The notes below the pieces were generated by a model. The model made no database searches, was not told the DNA's origin, and saw nothing but the letters and a program-made list of their open reading frames with translations. A stretch of 21,476 bases of DNA, taken from contig JAZNOQ010000154.1 in NCBI GenBank assembly GCA_045589215.1, positions 1-21,476 of the forward strand, given 5' to 3'. The translations under genes and the position numbers were made by a program. Below are positions 6,820 through 13,949 of the stretch, one piece after another. Position 1 is the first letter of the stretch. Every line of letters starts with the position of its first letter. Source of the stretch: JAZNOQ01 sp045589215 (GTDB lineage Bacteria > Bacillota > Clostridia > Oscillospirales > CAG-272).

Positions 6820-7653
6820 TTATCCTTTCCGTACCGTATGGAAAAACTTCAAAGACTCGAAGGTGCGTTCGAGATGATGCTCAAGGTACGCCTCCGCAGC
6901 CTTCGAAAACGTCTCCCTTCCCTCCGTGTCGGAGATCCCAAAGGAGAACACACGCTTTGGCGGTGCTTCGGTCACGTACTGCATCGCAGAGACCGCCGAC
7001 GGAGAAAGCGGAAGAAGGATCGTCGCGCTTCCCGTCTCATACGGATCGGGAAGCGGCACACGCGCGTCTGCAGCCTTTCGGATGCACGTTCCGCATGAGA
7101 GGGATCCATTCATCACGTCGAGGTACCATCTGTCATCCTTCGGCGCATCCTTTCCGCATTTCGAGCAGGACGAAAGCTCGGGGGCATAGCCCGAGATCGC
7201 CATCGCACGAAGCTCATACGCCGCCTTGATCCGCAGGATCTCCTCTTCATCATCGGGAGACACCCTATTTGAGAGGAGGAAAAACGTATTCAGCGTCAAC
7301 TGTAACAGCTCGTCCGCAGGAACACCCTCGCCCGAAAGCTCACACGCAATATCGGAGAGATACGCCGCAAGCATCAAGGGAAGAAGCCCTGCCCGAAGTC
7401 CGAAGAAGGACTCGGTCACAGAAACACTTCGGGTCCATCCTGGGCCGCTCTTCTCCGAGATCTCGTAATTGCCGTAGGTATAGGGTTGAATTCCGCCGCG
7501 CACACGGCTCTTCATCGACCGTGCGCCCTTCGCAAGCACGGTGATGCGCCCGCGCTCGGCGGTGAGGAGACTGAACATACAGTCGTTCTCGCCGTAAGCC
7601 GACTCGCGCAGCACGAGCCCGTCGATCGAATACTGCTTTGCGTGCCCGCTCAT
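6820..7653 (-). CDS. recO: DNA repair protein RecO
   Basis: 277 aa recombination mediator that, with RecR, loads RecA onto SSB-coated single-stranded DNA. The N-terminal OB fold (about 7-85) begins with the typical YSIDGLVLRESAYGENDCMF; a helical domain follows, with a zinc site made of C163-x2-C166 and C187-x2-C190. Length fits the family (about 250-275). Its ATG overlaps the era stop by 4 nt (ATGA) and its own stop is 5 nt before mutS2. The era-recO order is standard in Firmicutes. Confidence 0.95.
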   Translation of the reverse strand: MSGHAKQYSIDGLVLRESAYGENDCMFSLLTAERGRITVLAKGARSMKSRVRGGIQPYTYGNYEISEKSGPGWTRSVSVTESFFGLRAGLLPLMLAAYLSDIACELSGEGVPADELLQLTLNTFFLLSNRVSPDDEEEILRIKAAYELRAMAISGYAPELSSCSKCGKDAPKDDRWYLDVMNGSLSCGTCIRKAADARVPLPDPYETGSATILLPLSPSAVSAMQYVTEAPPKRVFSFGISDTEGRETFSKAAEAYLEHHLERTFESLKFFHTVRKG

Positions 7654-8534
7654 TCGCTCTTATAACCGAAGTTGCCGACGAGATTTGCGCTGTCCCGCCA
7701 ATTTTCCTTGACCTTTACCCAAAGATTCAGGTAGATCTTCACGCCGAAAATGCGTTCAAGCTCCTCGCGCGCGTAGCTGCCGATCTTCTTCAGCGTCTCG
7801 CCCTTTTTGCCGACAAGGATACCCTTGTGGGACTCCTTCTCGCAAAAGATCTCTGCACGAATGCGAATCAGCGTTTTTTCGTCCTTGAACTCCTCGATCA
7901 CCACCGCCGTTCCGTGCGGGATCTCCTTATTTGTCGAGCGCAGGATCTTCTCACGGATGATCTCCGCCGCGATCTGCCGCTCGGTCTGATCGGTCACAAT
8001 ATCGTCGGGGAAGAAAAACTCCGACTCCGACAGGAAGGGATCGCACTCCGCGAGAAGCTCGTTTACGTTCTTTCCGCTTCGCGCAGAGATCGGCACAAAG
8101 GCGTGGAAGCTGTGCTTTTCGTTATAAGCGGCAAGACAAACGGCGATCTCCTCTCTGTTCGTGAGATCGATCTTGTTCACCGCAAGGATCGCGGGAGTCC
8201 CCGACTTCTTCAGGTACTCGATGACGTTCTCTTCGATCCGTCCCGGTGTCTTCGACGCATCCACGACAAGAATGACCGCATCCGCCTCGCGCATCGTGGT
8301 GTCTGCCGCCTTGACCATATAATCACCGAGCGTGTTCTTCGGCTCGTGCATACCGGGTGTATCGAGGAACACGTACTGATTTTCCCCGATCGTATGGATG
8401 CCGACGATCTTATTTCTCGTGGTCTGCGGCTTCGACGATACGATCGCCACCTTTTCCCCGAGGATCGCATTGAGAAGCGTCGATTTTCCCACGTTCGGGC
8501 GGCCGACGATCGCGATAAAGCCTGTCTTTTTCAT
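7650..8534 (-). CDS. era: GTPase Era, 16S rRNA / 30S subunit assembly factor
   Basis: 294 aa. G1 GRPNVGKS (11-18), G3 DTPG (58-61), G4 NKID (120-123), G5 SAR (150-152), then a C-terminal KH domain (about 200-285) with the GKKGETLKKIG loop (242-252) that binds the 3' end of 16S rRNA. The frame is open upstream to 8792, but ATG 8534 is chosen because it gives the normal Era N-terminus (KKTGFIAIVGRPNVGKST) and has AAGAGGG 9 nt before it. A 49-nt gap separates it from the unknown membrane-protein gene upstream, a comparatively large gap in this operon. It acts with YbeY, encoded two genes upstream, in 16S rRNA maturation. Confidence 0.97.
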   Translation of the reverse strand: MKKTGFIAIVGRPNVGKSTLLNAILGEKVAIVSSKPQTTRNKIVGIHTIGENQYVFLDTPGMHEPKNTLGDYMVKAADTTMREADAVILVVDASKTPGRIEENVIEYLKKSGTPAILAVNKIDLTNREEIAVCLAAYNEKHSFHAFVPISARSGKNVNELLAECDPFLSESEFFFPDDIVTDQTERQIAAEIIREKILRSTNKEIPHGTAVVIEEFKDEKTLIRIRAEIFCEKESHKGILVGKKGETLKKIGSYAREELERIFGVKIYLNLWVKVKENWRDSANLVGNFGYKSE

Positions 8535-8583
8535 AGTGATATACCCTCTTATAGCCTTTCTTTCAAACTCTTTCGTTTTCGGT

Positions 8584-9090
8584 TTATCCCTTGCCTTTTT
8601 CGGGCAATATTCCATACTCCTCGAGATACGAGAGAAAGTCGTCATCCTCAAGCAGTGAAAATTCAAAATCAAAATCCTTGATGTAATTGACCGTAGCGTA
8701 TTCGACGTAGCCCGTATACATCGAGCCGTCGGTAAACCCCGCGACCGTGACCGAGAGCTTGTCCCCCTCGACCGCATACTGCCGCATCTCATATATGCCT
8801 TCGTCGTATTCGTCTCGGCTCACCGTCTGATAGGAGAAGCCTGAGAAATCCTTCCACGAAAGCGCACCTGTTTTTTCACTGAGACTGTTCACGTAGCCGA
8901 TCGGCATCCGTTTCTCCGAATCCGTGTTCTTTCCCTTGAAGGGACTGCCGTTTATCATAAGATCCGCGACGAGCCAAGCGATCACGATCACAAGCATCGT
9001 GCTGACCGCGGCAACGAGACGGACATGATCGTCTATGAATCGCTCGATCTTACTCCGCGCAGTGCTTCCGCGTTTTCCTCCGTATGCCAT
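8584..9090 (-). CDS. Unknown single-pass membrane protein at the dgkA/cdd position
   Basis: 168 aa, not recognised. A short basic N-terminus (about 1-22), one membrane helix (about 24-46), then an acidic, Tyr/Asp/Glu-rich domain of about 120 residues that should lie outside the membrane by the positive-inside rule. It ends with an acidic segment (LLEDDDFLSYLEEYGILPE) and a lysine tail. There is no lipobox or catalytic motif I can name. ATG 9090 is chosen because GGAGG lies 7 nt upstream; the GTG at 9093 would be too close to it. The TGATG junction with ybeY (one shared base) shows tight coupling. In Bacillus and many Clostridia dgkA and cdd lie between ybeY and era; here this gene occupies that slot and neither is seen. 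Confidence 0.8.
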   Translation of the reverse strand: MAYGGKRGSTARSKIERFIDDHVRLVAAVSTMLVIVIAWLVADLMINGSPFKGKNTDSEKRMPIGYVNSLSEKTGALSWKDFSGFSYQTVSRDEYDEGIYEMRQYAVEGDKLSVTVAGFTDGSMYTGYVEYATVNYIKDFDFEFSLLEDDDFLSYLEEYGILPEKGKG

Positions 9091-9569
9091 CACGAGACCT
9101 CCAGGCCGATCCTACGCATAACGGCTCTCTGCCGTTCGCGCATATCGGCATCCTCGCAGGGACCGAGCTCGTGATCGTACCCAAGTAAATGAAGCACCGA
9201 ATGCACGGTCAGAAATGCCGCCTCTCGTGAAAAGCTGTGACCGAATTCCCGTGCCTGCTCCTCTGCGCGCTCGAGCGAGAGAACGATGTCTCCGAGAGAC
9301 ACGCATTCGTCGCCCTCGGGGACCGTCTCGCCGCCGTAAAAATCAAACTGCGGGAAGGAAAGCACGTCGGTCGGGCGGTCTACCTTACGGTATTCGCGGT
9401 TCAGGACATGGATCCCCTCATTATCGGTAAAGGTCACCGAAATCTCACATCTGTGCGTAAATCCTTCATGGTCGAGCGTCGCCTTGATTGCCCGTCTCAC
9501 GAGCCGCTTCAGGTATTCCGATACAGTACGCTTGTCCTGTTCGTTTTCAAAATAGATCTTAACGCTCAT
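9090..9569 (-). CDS. ybeY: Endoribonuclease YbeY, rRNA maturation factor
   Basis: 159 aa UPF0054 metalloprotein needed for 16S rRNA 3'-end maturation and 70S quality control. The zinc motif H-x3-H-x5-H is intact (H123, H127, H133 in HSVLHLLGYDH), as is the family TDVLSFP strand (67-73). ATG 9569 overlaps the phoH stop by 4 nt (ATGA), and the stop overlaps the next start by one base, so expression is translationally coupled on both sides. Confidence 0.97.
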   Translation of the reverse strand: MSVKIYFENEQDKRTVSEYLKRLVRRAIKATLDHEGFTHRCEISVTFTDNEGIHVLNREYRKVDRPTDVLSFPQFDFYGGETVPEGDECVSLGDIVLSLERAEEQAREFGHSFSREAAFLTVHSVLHLLGYDHELGPCEDADMRERQRAVMRRIGLEVS

Positions 9570-10633
9570 CTCTGCCTCCGATCGTTCCCGCCGCGCTTGT
9601 CGCGGTGATCCGCCGCTCCTCGAGCGTTCTCCTTCGAGTCGCCCTTCTCTTTTTCGTATTTCCGATCCCGTTCCTCATACGCGAGAATGATCTGCTGGAC
9701 GAGCTTATGGCGCACCACGTCGCGGTCCGTAAAGCGGTGGATCGCGATGTCCTCGATCCCGTCAAGGATCTGCGTTGCATCCTGAAGTCCCGATTTCTGC
9801 CCATATCCGAGGTCGGTCTGGCTGGGATCTCCCGTAATGACCGCCTTTGAGCCGAAGCCGAGACGCGTCAGGAACATTTTCATCTGCTCCACCGTCGCGT
9901 TTTGCGCCTCGTCAAGGATGATGAAGCTGTCGTCGAGTGTCCGTCCGCGCATATACGCAAGCGGCGCGATCTCGATCACCTGCTTTTCGACAAGTCTCTG
10001 ATAATTCTCTACCCCAAGCATCTCGTAAAGCGCGTCATACAGGGGGCGCAGATAGGGATCGATCTTGCTTTGCAGATCCCCCGGAAGGAAGCCGAGCTTC
10101 TCACCCGCCTCGATTGCAGGACGCGTCAGGATAATGCGCGAGACCTCTTTCTCTCGGAGAGCCTTCACCGCCATCGCCACCGCGAGGAAGGTCTTTCCCG
10201 TACCCGCAGGGCCAACGCCGAACACGATCGTATTCTTTTTCATCTTCTCGGTGTATTTTTGCTGACCTGCGGTCTTTGCCTTGATCGGCTTTCCTTTTGC
10301 CGTAACGCAAATACAGCCCTCTCCGTATCCCGTCAGCTCCTCCTCTTTTCCACTTTGGAGCGTCGAGATGATATAAGACGTCTGCTGGTCGGATACCTGC
10401 TCGTCGCGCCGCGCGATCTCAAGCAAATAGGAGATCGCTCTCGAAGCACGGGTGACGTTCTCCGTCTCCGTGCCCGATATCACGATCGCATCCCCATTTC
10501 CCGATGCGCGATTGTGAATCCGCACCGAAAACGCATCCTCCACCGCGCGCGCATTTTTGTCGTAGCTTCCGAACACCCGTGCCGTCATTTCGGCAGTCTC
10601 GGTCTTTACGATCCTCGTTTCCTCTCCGGCCAT
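9566..10633 (-). CDS. phoH: PhoH family ATPase
   Basis: 355 aa. An N-terminal KH-like region (about 10-75) precedes a P-loop ATPase with Walker A GPAGTGKT (141-148), the RPAIEAGEKLGFLPGD signature (171-186), Walker B FIILDE (237-242) and the QNATVEQMKMFLTRLGFGSK segment. It is the PhoH/YqfF-neighbour ATPase found beside ybeY in most bacteria and is thought to act in RNA metabolism; the exact role is unknown. ATG 10633 has AAAGAGGTGA at good spacing. Family members usually stop soon after about residue 320; this one adds a highly charged K/R/D/E tail (about 320-355) directly before the ybeY overlap. Confidence 0.95.
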   Translation of the reverse strand: MAGEETRIVKTETAEMTARVFGSYDKNARAVEDAFSVRIHNRASGNGDAIVISGTETENVTRASRAISYLLEIARRDEQVSDQQTSYIISTLQSGKEEELTGYGEGCICVTAKGKPIKAKTAGQQKYTEKMKKNTIVFGVGPAGTGKTFLAVAMAVKALREKEVSRIILTRPAIEAGEKLGFLPGDLQSKIDPYLRPLYDALYEMLGVENYQRLVEKQVIEIAPLAYMRGRTLDDSFIILDEAQNATVEQMKMFLTRLGFGSKAVITGDPSQTDLGYGQKSGLQDATQILDGIEDIAIHRFTDRDVVRHKLVQQIILAYEERDRKYEKEKGDSKENARGAADHRDKRGGNDRRQR

Positions 10634-10652
10634 AAAATCACCTCTTTATCTG

Positions 10653-11879
10653 CTAATCAAATAATTCCACTTCTATATTTTTTGTTTCCGCGATGTTTTC
10701 AATACATCGCACCGTTGCGTAGATCGTATACGCATCGTCTCCGATCTCGTACGACACCGCCTTTTCGAGAAGCCCCTGCATTCCGGGTAAAGAGGCGATC
10801 TCTTGCGACAGCTTATAGTATGCGAGCTCCATCGCCCGCTCTCTCGTATATTCTCCCGTTACCGTTTCCGCTGTGTGGGAGGTCTCGACCGAGATCCCGA
10901 TCGGCAGATCCTTTCCGAACACCCGAAGATAAGAAAGACGTTCGACGACGTTTTCTCCGTCATAGCCCTCGCTTTCGTAAAGCTTCCGTTCTTTTCCGAA
11001 AAAGAGTAACGTGTAACGCTTCCCCGAAGCCCCCGTGTACGAGCTTTTTTCGTACCGATACGGCACCTCAATTTCAAACGTATGCTCGGTCTCTGCATAG
11101 ATCGCGCCCTCTGCCCGTGTGTAGCGGATCCCTTGCGTCACCGAGTCGTAAACACCGCTGACAAGAACCTCGCCCGCACGGACGGCACTTCCCACCTTCG
11201 TGAGAATATTTCCGTGCAGCACCTCGCAGGAAACGATTACACCGTCACACCGTGCGACAAGATTTGCAGGCGAGGAGTCTCCCGCCTCATCTCTCGTTTC
11301 CTTTTCGCGGATCTGCACCTCTGCGACGTTCCCGATCAGATTGATCGTGATCCACGAAATGCGCTCGGAGCTTATGAGTAAACGGTTTTCGATCGAGTCA
11401 ACATCGATCGCGGGAACGTAATCAAACAGCGACAGCCCCGCCACAGACAGCTCCGAAATGACCTCGCTTCTCGACAGTGCGCTGTTTCCCGTCACACGGA
11501 TCTCCGAAAGATGCGTGGAAAACGCGGAAATCAGCATCGCGGACAGAAGGATCCCTACGGGAAGTCCGGGACGCTTCAGAAGGAAAAGTAGCACCTCGCG
11601 AACGCCGCGGCTTCGGTCGATCGTGAGCGGAATGCCGTGAAGGCGGCAGATCGCCTGCAGCTTTTTCGCGGCTGCATACGATACCGCAAGCGAGATCCGA
11701 CCGTTTTCCGACAGAGCGAGGTCTCCATACGGGAGCGAATGCCGCATACATACGTTCAGAAGCTCTGTCGCGTAGCAGGCGTCACTTGAGAGCGTCACCC
11801 GACCGACGAAGAAGGACAGAAGCGTGAGACGGTGCTTCCGCACGGTCCTTTTGCGAAAAAAACAAGAGAACCGCTTCAT
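10653..11879 (-). CDS. yqfD: Sporulation protein YqfD
   Basis: 408 aa. A cytoplasmic N-terminal domain is followed by a membrane segment (about 96-120, within VREVLLFLLKRPGLPVGILL) and an extracytoplasmic part beginning with a POTRA-like/FtsQ-like start (EIRVTGNSALSRSEVISEL), typical of stage IV protein YqfD. In Bacillus it is expressed in the mother cell under sigma-E and is required for efficient sporulation. ATG 11879 overlaps the yqfC stop by ATGA and has GGAGG 7 nt upstream; the open frame continues to 11915 but only within yqfC. phoH starts 19 nt downstream with its own ribosome binding site. Confidence 0.92.
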   Translation of the reverse strand: MKRFSCFFRKRTVRKHRLTLLSFFVGRVTLSSDACYATELLNVCMRHSLPYGDLALSENGRISLAVSYAAAKKLQAICRLHGIPLTIDRSRGVREVLLFLLKRPGLPVGILLSAMLISAFSTHLSEIRVTGNSALSRSEVISELSVAGLSLFDYVPAIDVDSIENRLLISSERISWITINLIGNVAEVQIREKETRDEAGDSSPANLVARCDGVIVSCEVLHGNILTKVGSAVRAGEVLVSGVYDSVTQGIRYTRAEGAIYAETEHTFEIEVPYRYEKSSYTGASGKRYTLLFFGKERKLYESEGYDGENVVERLSYLRVFGKDLPIGISVETSHTAETVTGEYTRERAMELAYYKLSQEIASLPGMQGLLEKAVSYEIGDDAYTIYATVRCIENIAETKNIEVELFD

Positions 11880-12253
11880 TTGGCATCCTCCACAGTCGAA
11901 GCACCCGAAAGACACGCAAGGAGTACCGCGCGGCGATCTTCAAAATATACCCCGCTGACTCTGCCCTCGATCCCGATCGTGTCGGCACAGTACATCGTGC
12001 AGGTGAGACCCTCCCCTGCGACCGTGACCTCTCCATCCCGCGTATCGAGCCGTATCGTCTCGCGCGAATAATTCAATATCCTTTTGCAGCCGCGAACGGT
12101 AACGCCGCTTTTTCCGCGAAGCTCTGCCATAAAGCCATTTGAAAGCCCGACGGCATCGGACGGGATGCCGAGTGCCTGCCCGATCCGGTCGCGGATCCGC
12201 ATCTCCCCCGTTTCCTTTCGGTCCTTCCCCGTCTCTCTCTGCCCGTGTCTCAT
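11876..12253 (-). CDS. yqfC: Sporulation protein YqfC (YabP/YqfC family)
   Basis: 125 aa. The core from about residue 18 matches the small YabP/YqfC family, including the GKSGVTVRGCKRILNYS segment and the repeated beta-strand pattern GEVTVAGEGL. The Bacillus protein is about 93 aa; this one has a basic N-terminal extension (RHGQRETGKDRKETGE) if the start is 12253. That start is chosen because GGAGG lies 6 nt upstream. The alternative ATG 12202 would give a standard-length protein but has a poorer site. It opens the operon that runs to mutS2 and is preceded by a sigma-E-like promoter. Confidence 0.85.
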   Translation of the reverse strand: MRHGQRETGKDRKETGEMRIRDRIGQALGIPSDAVGLSNGFMAELRGKSGVTVRGCKRILNYSRETIRLDTRDGEVTVAGEGLTCTMYCADTIGIEGRVSGVYFEDRRAVLLACLSGASTVEDAK

Positions 12254-12278
12254 ATTTTGCCTCCGCATCACATAAATT
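12250..12278 (+). promoter_or_regulatory. Sigma-E-like promoter for ylbJ
   Basis: TCATATT (12250-12256), 14-nt spacer, CATAAATT (12271-12278). This matches the Bacillus sigma-E pattern (TCATATT, 13-15 nt, CATACAHT) at all -35 positions and 7 of 8 at -10. Transcription would start near 12285, about 47 nt before the ylbJ ATG. The CAT at 12251-12253 inside the -35 box is the yqfC start codon on the other strand. Confidence 0.75.
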
Positions 12279-12306
12279 ACCGTGTCGGCAAAAAACCGAC
12301 CGATAA

Positions 12307-12335
12307 ATTCTATGCGAGGGAGAAAAACGGTATGA
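12307..12335 (-). promoter_or_regulatory. Sigma-E-like promoter for yqfC-yqfD
   Basis: On the minus strand TCATACC (12335-12329), 14-nt spacer, CATAGAAT (12314-12307): 5 of 7 at -35 and 7 of 8 at -10 to the sigma-E pattern. Transcription would start near 12300, about 47 nt before the yqfC start. The ATG at 12332-12334 within the -35 box is the ylbJ start codon. phoH, ybeY, era, recO and mutS2 downstream must also have a vegetative promoter, which I could not place. Confidence 0.7.
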
Positions 12336-13363
12336 CGGGCACAGCGAGACGTAAAATCAGAGCCGTTCGGGAGAGGGGGCGTGCTTTGCGGCTTCACCCC
12401 ACCCTCTCTCTGTCCGAAAGCATTACCCTTTTCTTGTCCGCTCTGCTTCTCTGGTTCGTGTTCAGAGATCCGACTGCGAGCGGCGAAGCCGCGCAAAGCG
12501 GACTCTTGCTCTCTGTGGGATCGGTCATCCCCGCGCTTTTTCCCTTTCTCGTTCTCTCGTCTCTCCTGACCGAAAGCGGACTCGGTGAGCGTCTCGGCGC
12601 ACGGCTGTCGCGCGTCACAAGCACACTGTTTGGTATATCGGGGAGCGGGGCGGCGGCTCTCCTTCTCGGCGCATTCTGCGGATTTCCCGTCGGTGCGCGC
12701 ATCGTGTCGGACTTATACGCGCGCGGTGCGCTGTCAAGATCCGAAAGCGAGCGGCTTCTGATCCTGTCAAACGGTCCGAGCTTCGCCTTTCTGTTTGCCG
12801 CCGTCGGAGGCGAATTCTTTAAAGACCGCACGTTCGGACTGACGCTCTATTTCGCATCGGTCGCATCTACCCTTCTTTTCGGTATCGTGCTGCGTCTCTT
12901 CTGCGGCGTATGCGAGCATAGCTCCCCTCCGACCTCTGCTTGCGCGGACACATCCCCCTCGGCACTTTTCGTTTCGTCCATCGTTCGGGCGGGCGAGACC
13001 GCCATTACGGTGTCTGCATTCGTCGTCTTTTTTTCGGTTTTATCAAGTGCGCTTAATGCTCTGCTTACAGCACTCGGCGCACCGTCTGCCGTCCCCCTTT
13101 TTCTTTCAGGGCTTCTCGAGCTTTCGCGCGGGATGAAAAATGCCGCAGAAACGCTGAACGGTCTCTGCGGCAGGGTTCTTTGCGGATTTTTTGCGGGATG
13201 GGGCGGACTTTGCGCCCATCTGCAGGTGATCGCAACGGCAGAACGCCCATTGCCGGACAGAGCACGGAGGAAAGCGCTTTCCTTCCGCTCTTACTTTTTC
13301 TGTAAATTCATAACAGGGCTTCTCTGTGCCCTCTTCGTGTGGCTCGTTTCAACGATTTCGTAG
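12332..13363 (+). CDS. ylbJ: Sporulation integral membrane protein YlbJ
   Basis: 343 aa polytopic membrane protein of the nucleoside-recognition/Gate-domain family, a sigma-E mother-cell protein needed for spore cortex formation in Bacillus. Hydrophobic segments alternate along the whole length; the family signature is seen in GSVIPALFPFLVLSSLL, in the glycine-rich GAFCGFPVGARIVSDLY, and in the second-half repeat FLSGLLELSRGMKNAAE. It is somewhat shorter than the Bacillus protein (about 400 aa). ATG 12332 is chosen because GGGAG lies 9-10 nt upstream; the frame is open back to 12245 but that stretch lacks a Shine-Dalgarno and overlaps the divergent promoter. It converges on the ywlG-like gene with only 3 nt between stop codons. 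Confidence 0.9.
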   Translation: MTGTARRKIRAVRERGRALRLHPTLSLSESITLFLSALLLWFVFRDPTASGEAAQSGLLLSVGSVIPALFPFLVLSSLLTESGLGERLGARLSRVTSTLFGISGSGAAALLLGAFCGFPVGARIVSDLYARGALSRSESERLLILSNGPSFAFLFAAVGGEFFKDRTFGLTLYFASVASTLLFGIVLRLFCGVCEHSSPPTSACADTSPSALFVSSIVRAGETAITVSAFVVFFSVLSSALNALLTALGAPSAVPLFLSGLLELSRGMKNAAETLNGLCGRVLCGFFAGWGGLCAHLQVIATAERPLPDRARRKALSFRSYFFCKFITGLLCALFVWLVSTIS

Positions 13364-13366
13364 TAC

Positions 13367-13939
13367 TTATTCGTACTGCGCGCGAGGTCCACCGATGTAT
13401 TTCGGACGGGTACGTGCCGCAAGGATCGCGGCTTCCCCGATCTTTGAAAGAGACAGTCTGACGGGAACCGCGACCTCTCTAAGGTGCATCCCCACGAGCG
13501 TACCGCCAATGTCAAGCCCCGCGTGTGCACGGATATGCTCAACGGCAACGGGAGCTTCAAAATTCTGCCACGCCGTATATGCGAGCGAGCCGCCCGCCTT
13601 CGGCTTCGGGCACACGCAAACCGCGTCGTATCCGTACCGCTCGGCACACGCGCGCTCAACGATCAGAGCACGGTTCAGATGCTCACAGCACTGCACGGCG
13701 AGAAAAACCCCCTCCTCCTTAAGAATCGGAGCAATTCCCCCGTAAACCGCCTCTGCGGCTTCAAGCGAGGAGCTCTTACCGATGCGCCCTCCAACGATCT
13801 CGGAGGACGAACATCCAACAACGAAAATATCGCCCGCCCGAAGCTCCGAAGCCTTGATAAGCTCGCACACAAGAAGCTCCGCATCTCTCTTGACGGCCGA
13901 GAGATCGACCGCCATCCCGTTTTCGTTCAGGGCTTCCAT
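13367..13939 (-). CDS. ywlG: YwlG / DUF436 family protein (TIGR01440 type)
   Basis: 190 aa cytoplasmic protein of unknown function, about the length of Bacillus YwlG (180). Characteristic stretches are FVVGCSSSEIVGGRIGKSSS near the N-terminus, FLAVQCCEHLNRALIVER in the middle, and AGLDIGGTLVGMHLREVAVP followed by RPKYIGGPRA at the end. ATG 13939 is chosen because AAGGAG lies 6-7 nt upstream; the frame is open to 14044 but only inside nagB. It starts 10 nt after the nagB stop, so the two form an operon. No function is claimed beyond family membership. Confidence 0.92.
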   Translation of the reverse strand: MEALNENGMAVDLSAVKRDAELLVCELIKASELRAGDIFVVGCSSSEIVGGRIGKSSSLEAAEAVYGGIAPILKEEGVFLAVQCCEHLNRALIVERACAERYGYDAVCVCPKPKAGGSLAYTAWQNFEAPVAVEHIRAHAGLDIGGTLVGMHLREVAVPVRLSLSKIGEAAILAARTRPKYIGGPRAQYE

Positions 13940-13949
13940 ACGGTTCTCC

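Noticed and set aside
7638..8681. Plus-strand open frame opposite era
   Set aside because: Era G motifs and KH domain on the minus strand are complete; the opposite frame has no recognisable features.
8535..8792. N-terminal extension of Era (86 codons)
   Set aside because: It overlaps the 3' end of the upstream gene, is Arg/Ser-rich shadow sequence, and the start at 8534 has a good ribosome binding site and the normal Era N-terminus.
9902..11161. Plus-strand open frame of about 420 codons opposite phoH and yqfD
   Set aside because: Arg/His/Leu/Ser-rich shadow translation without domains, opposite two well-supported genes.
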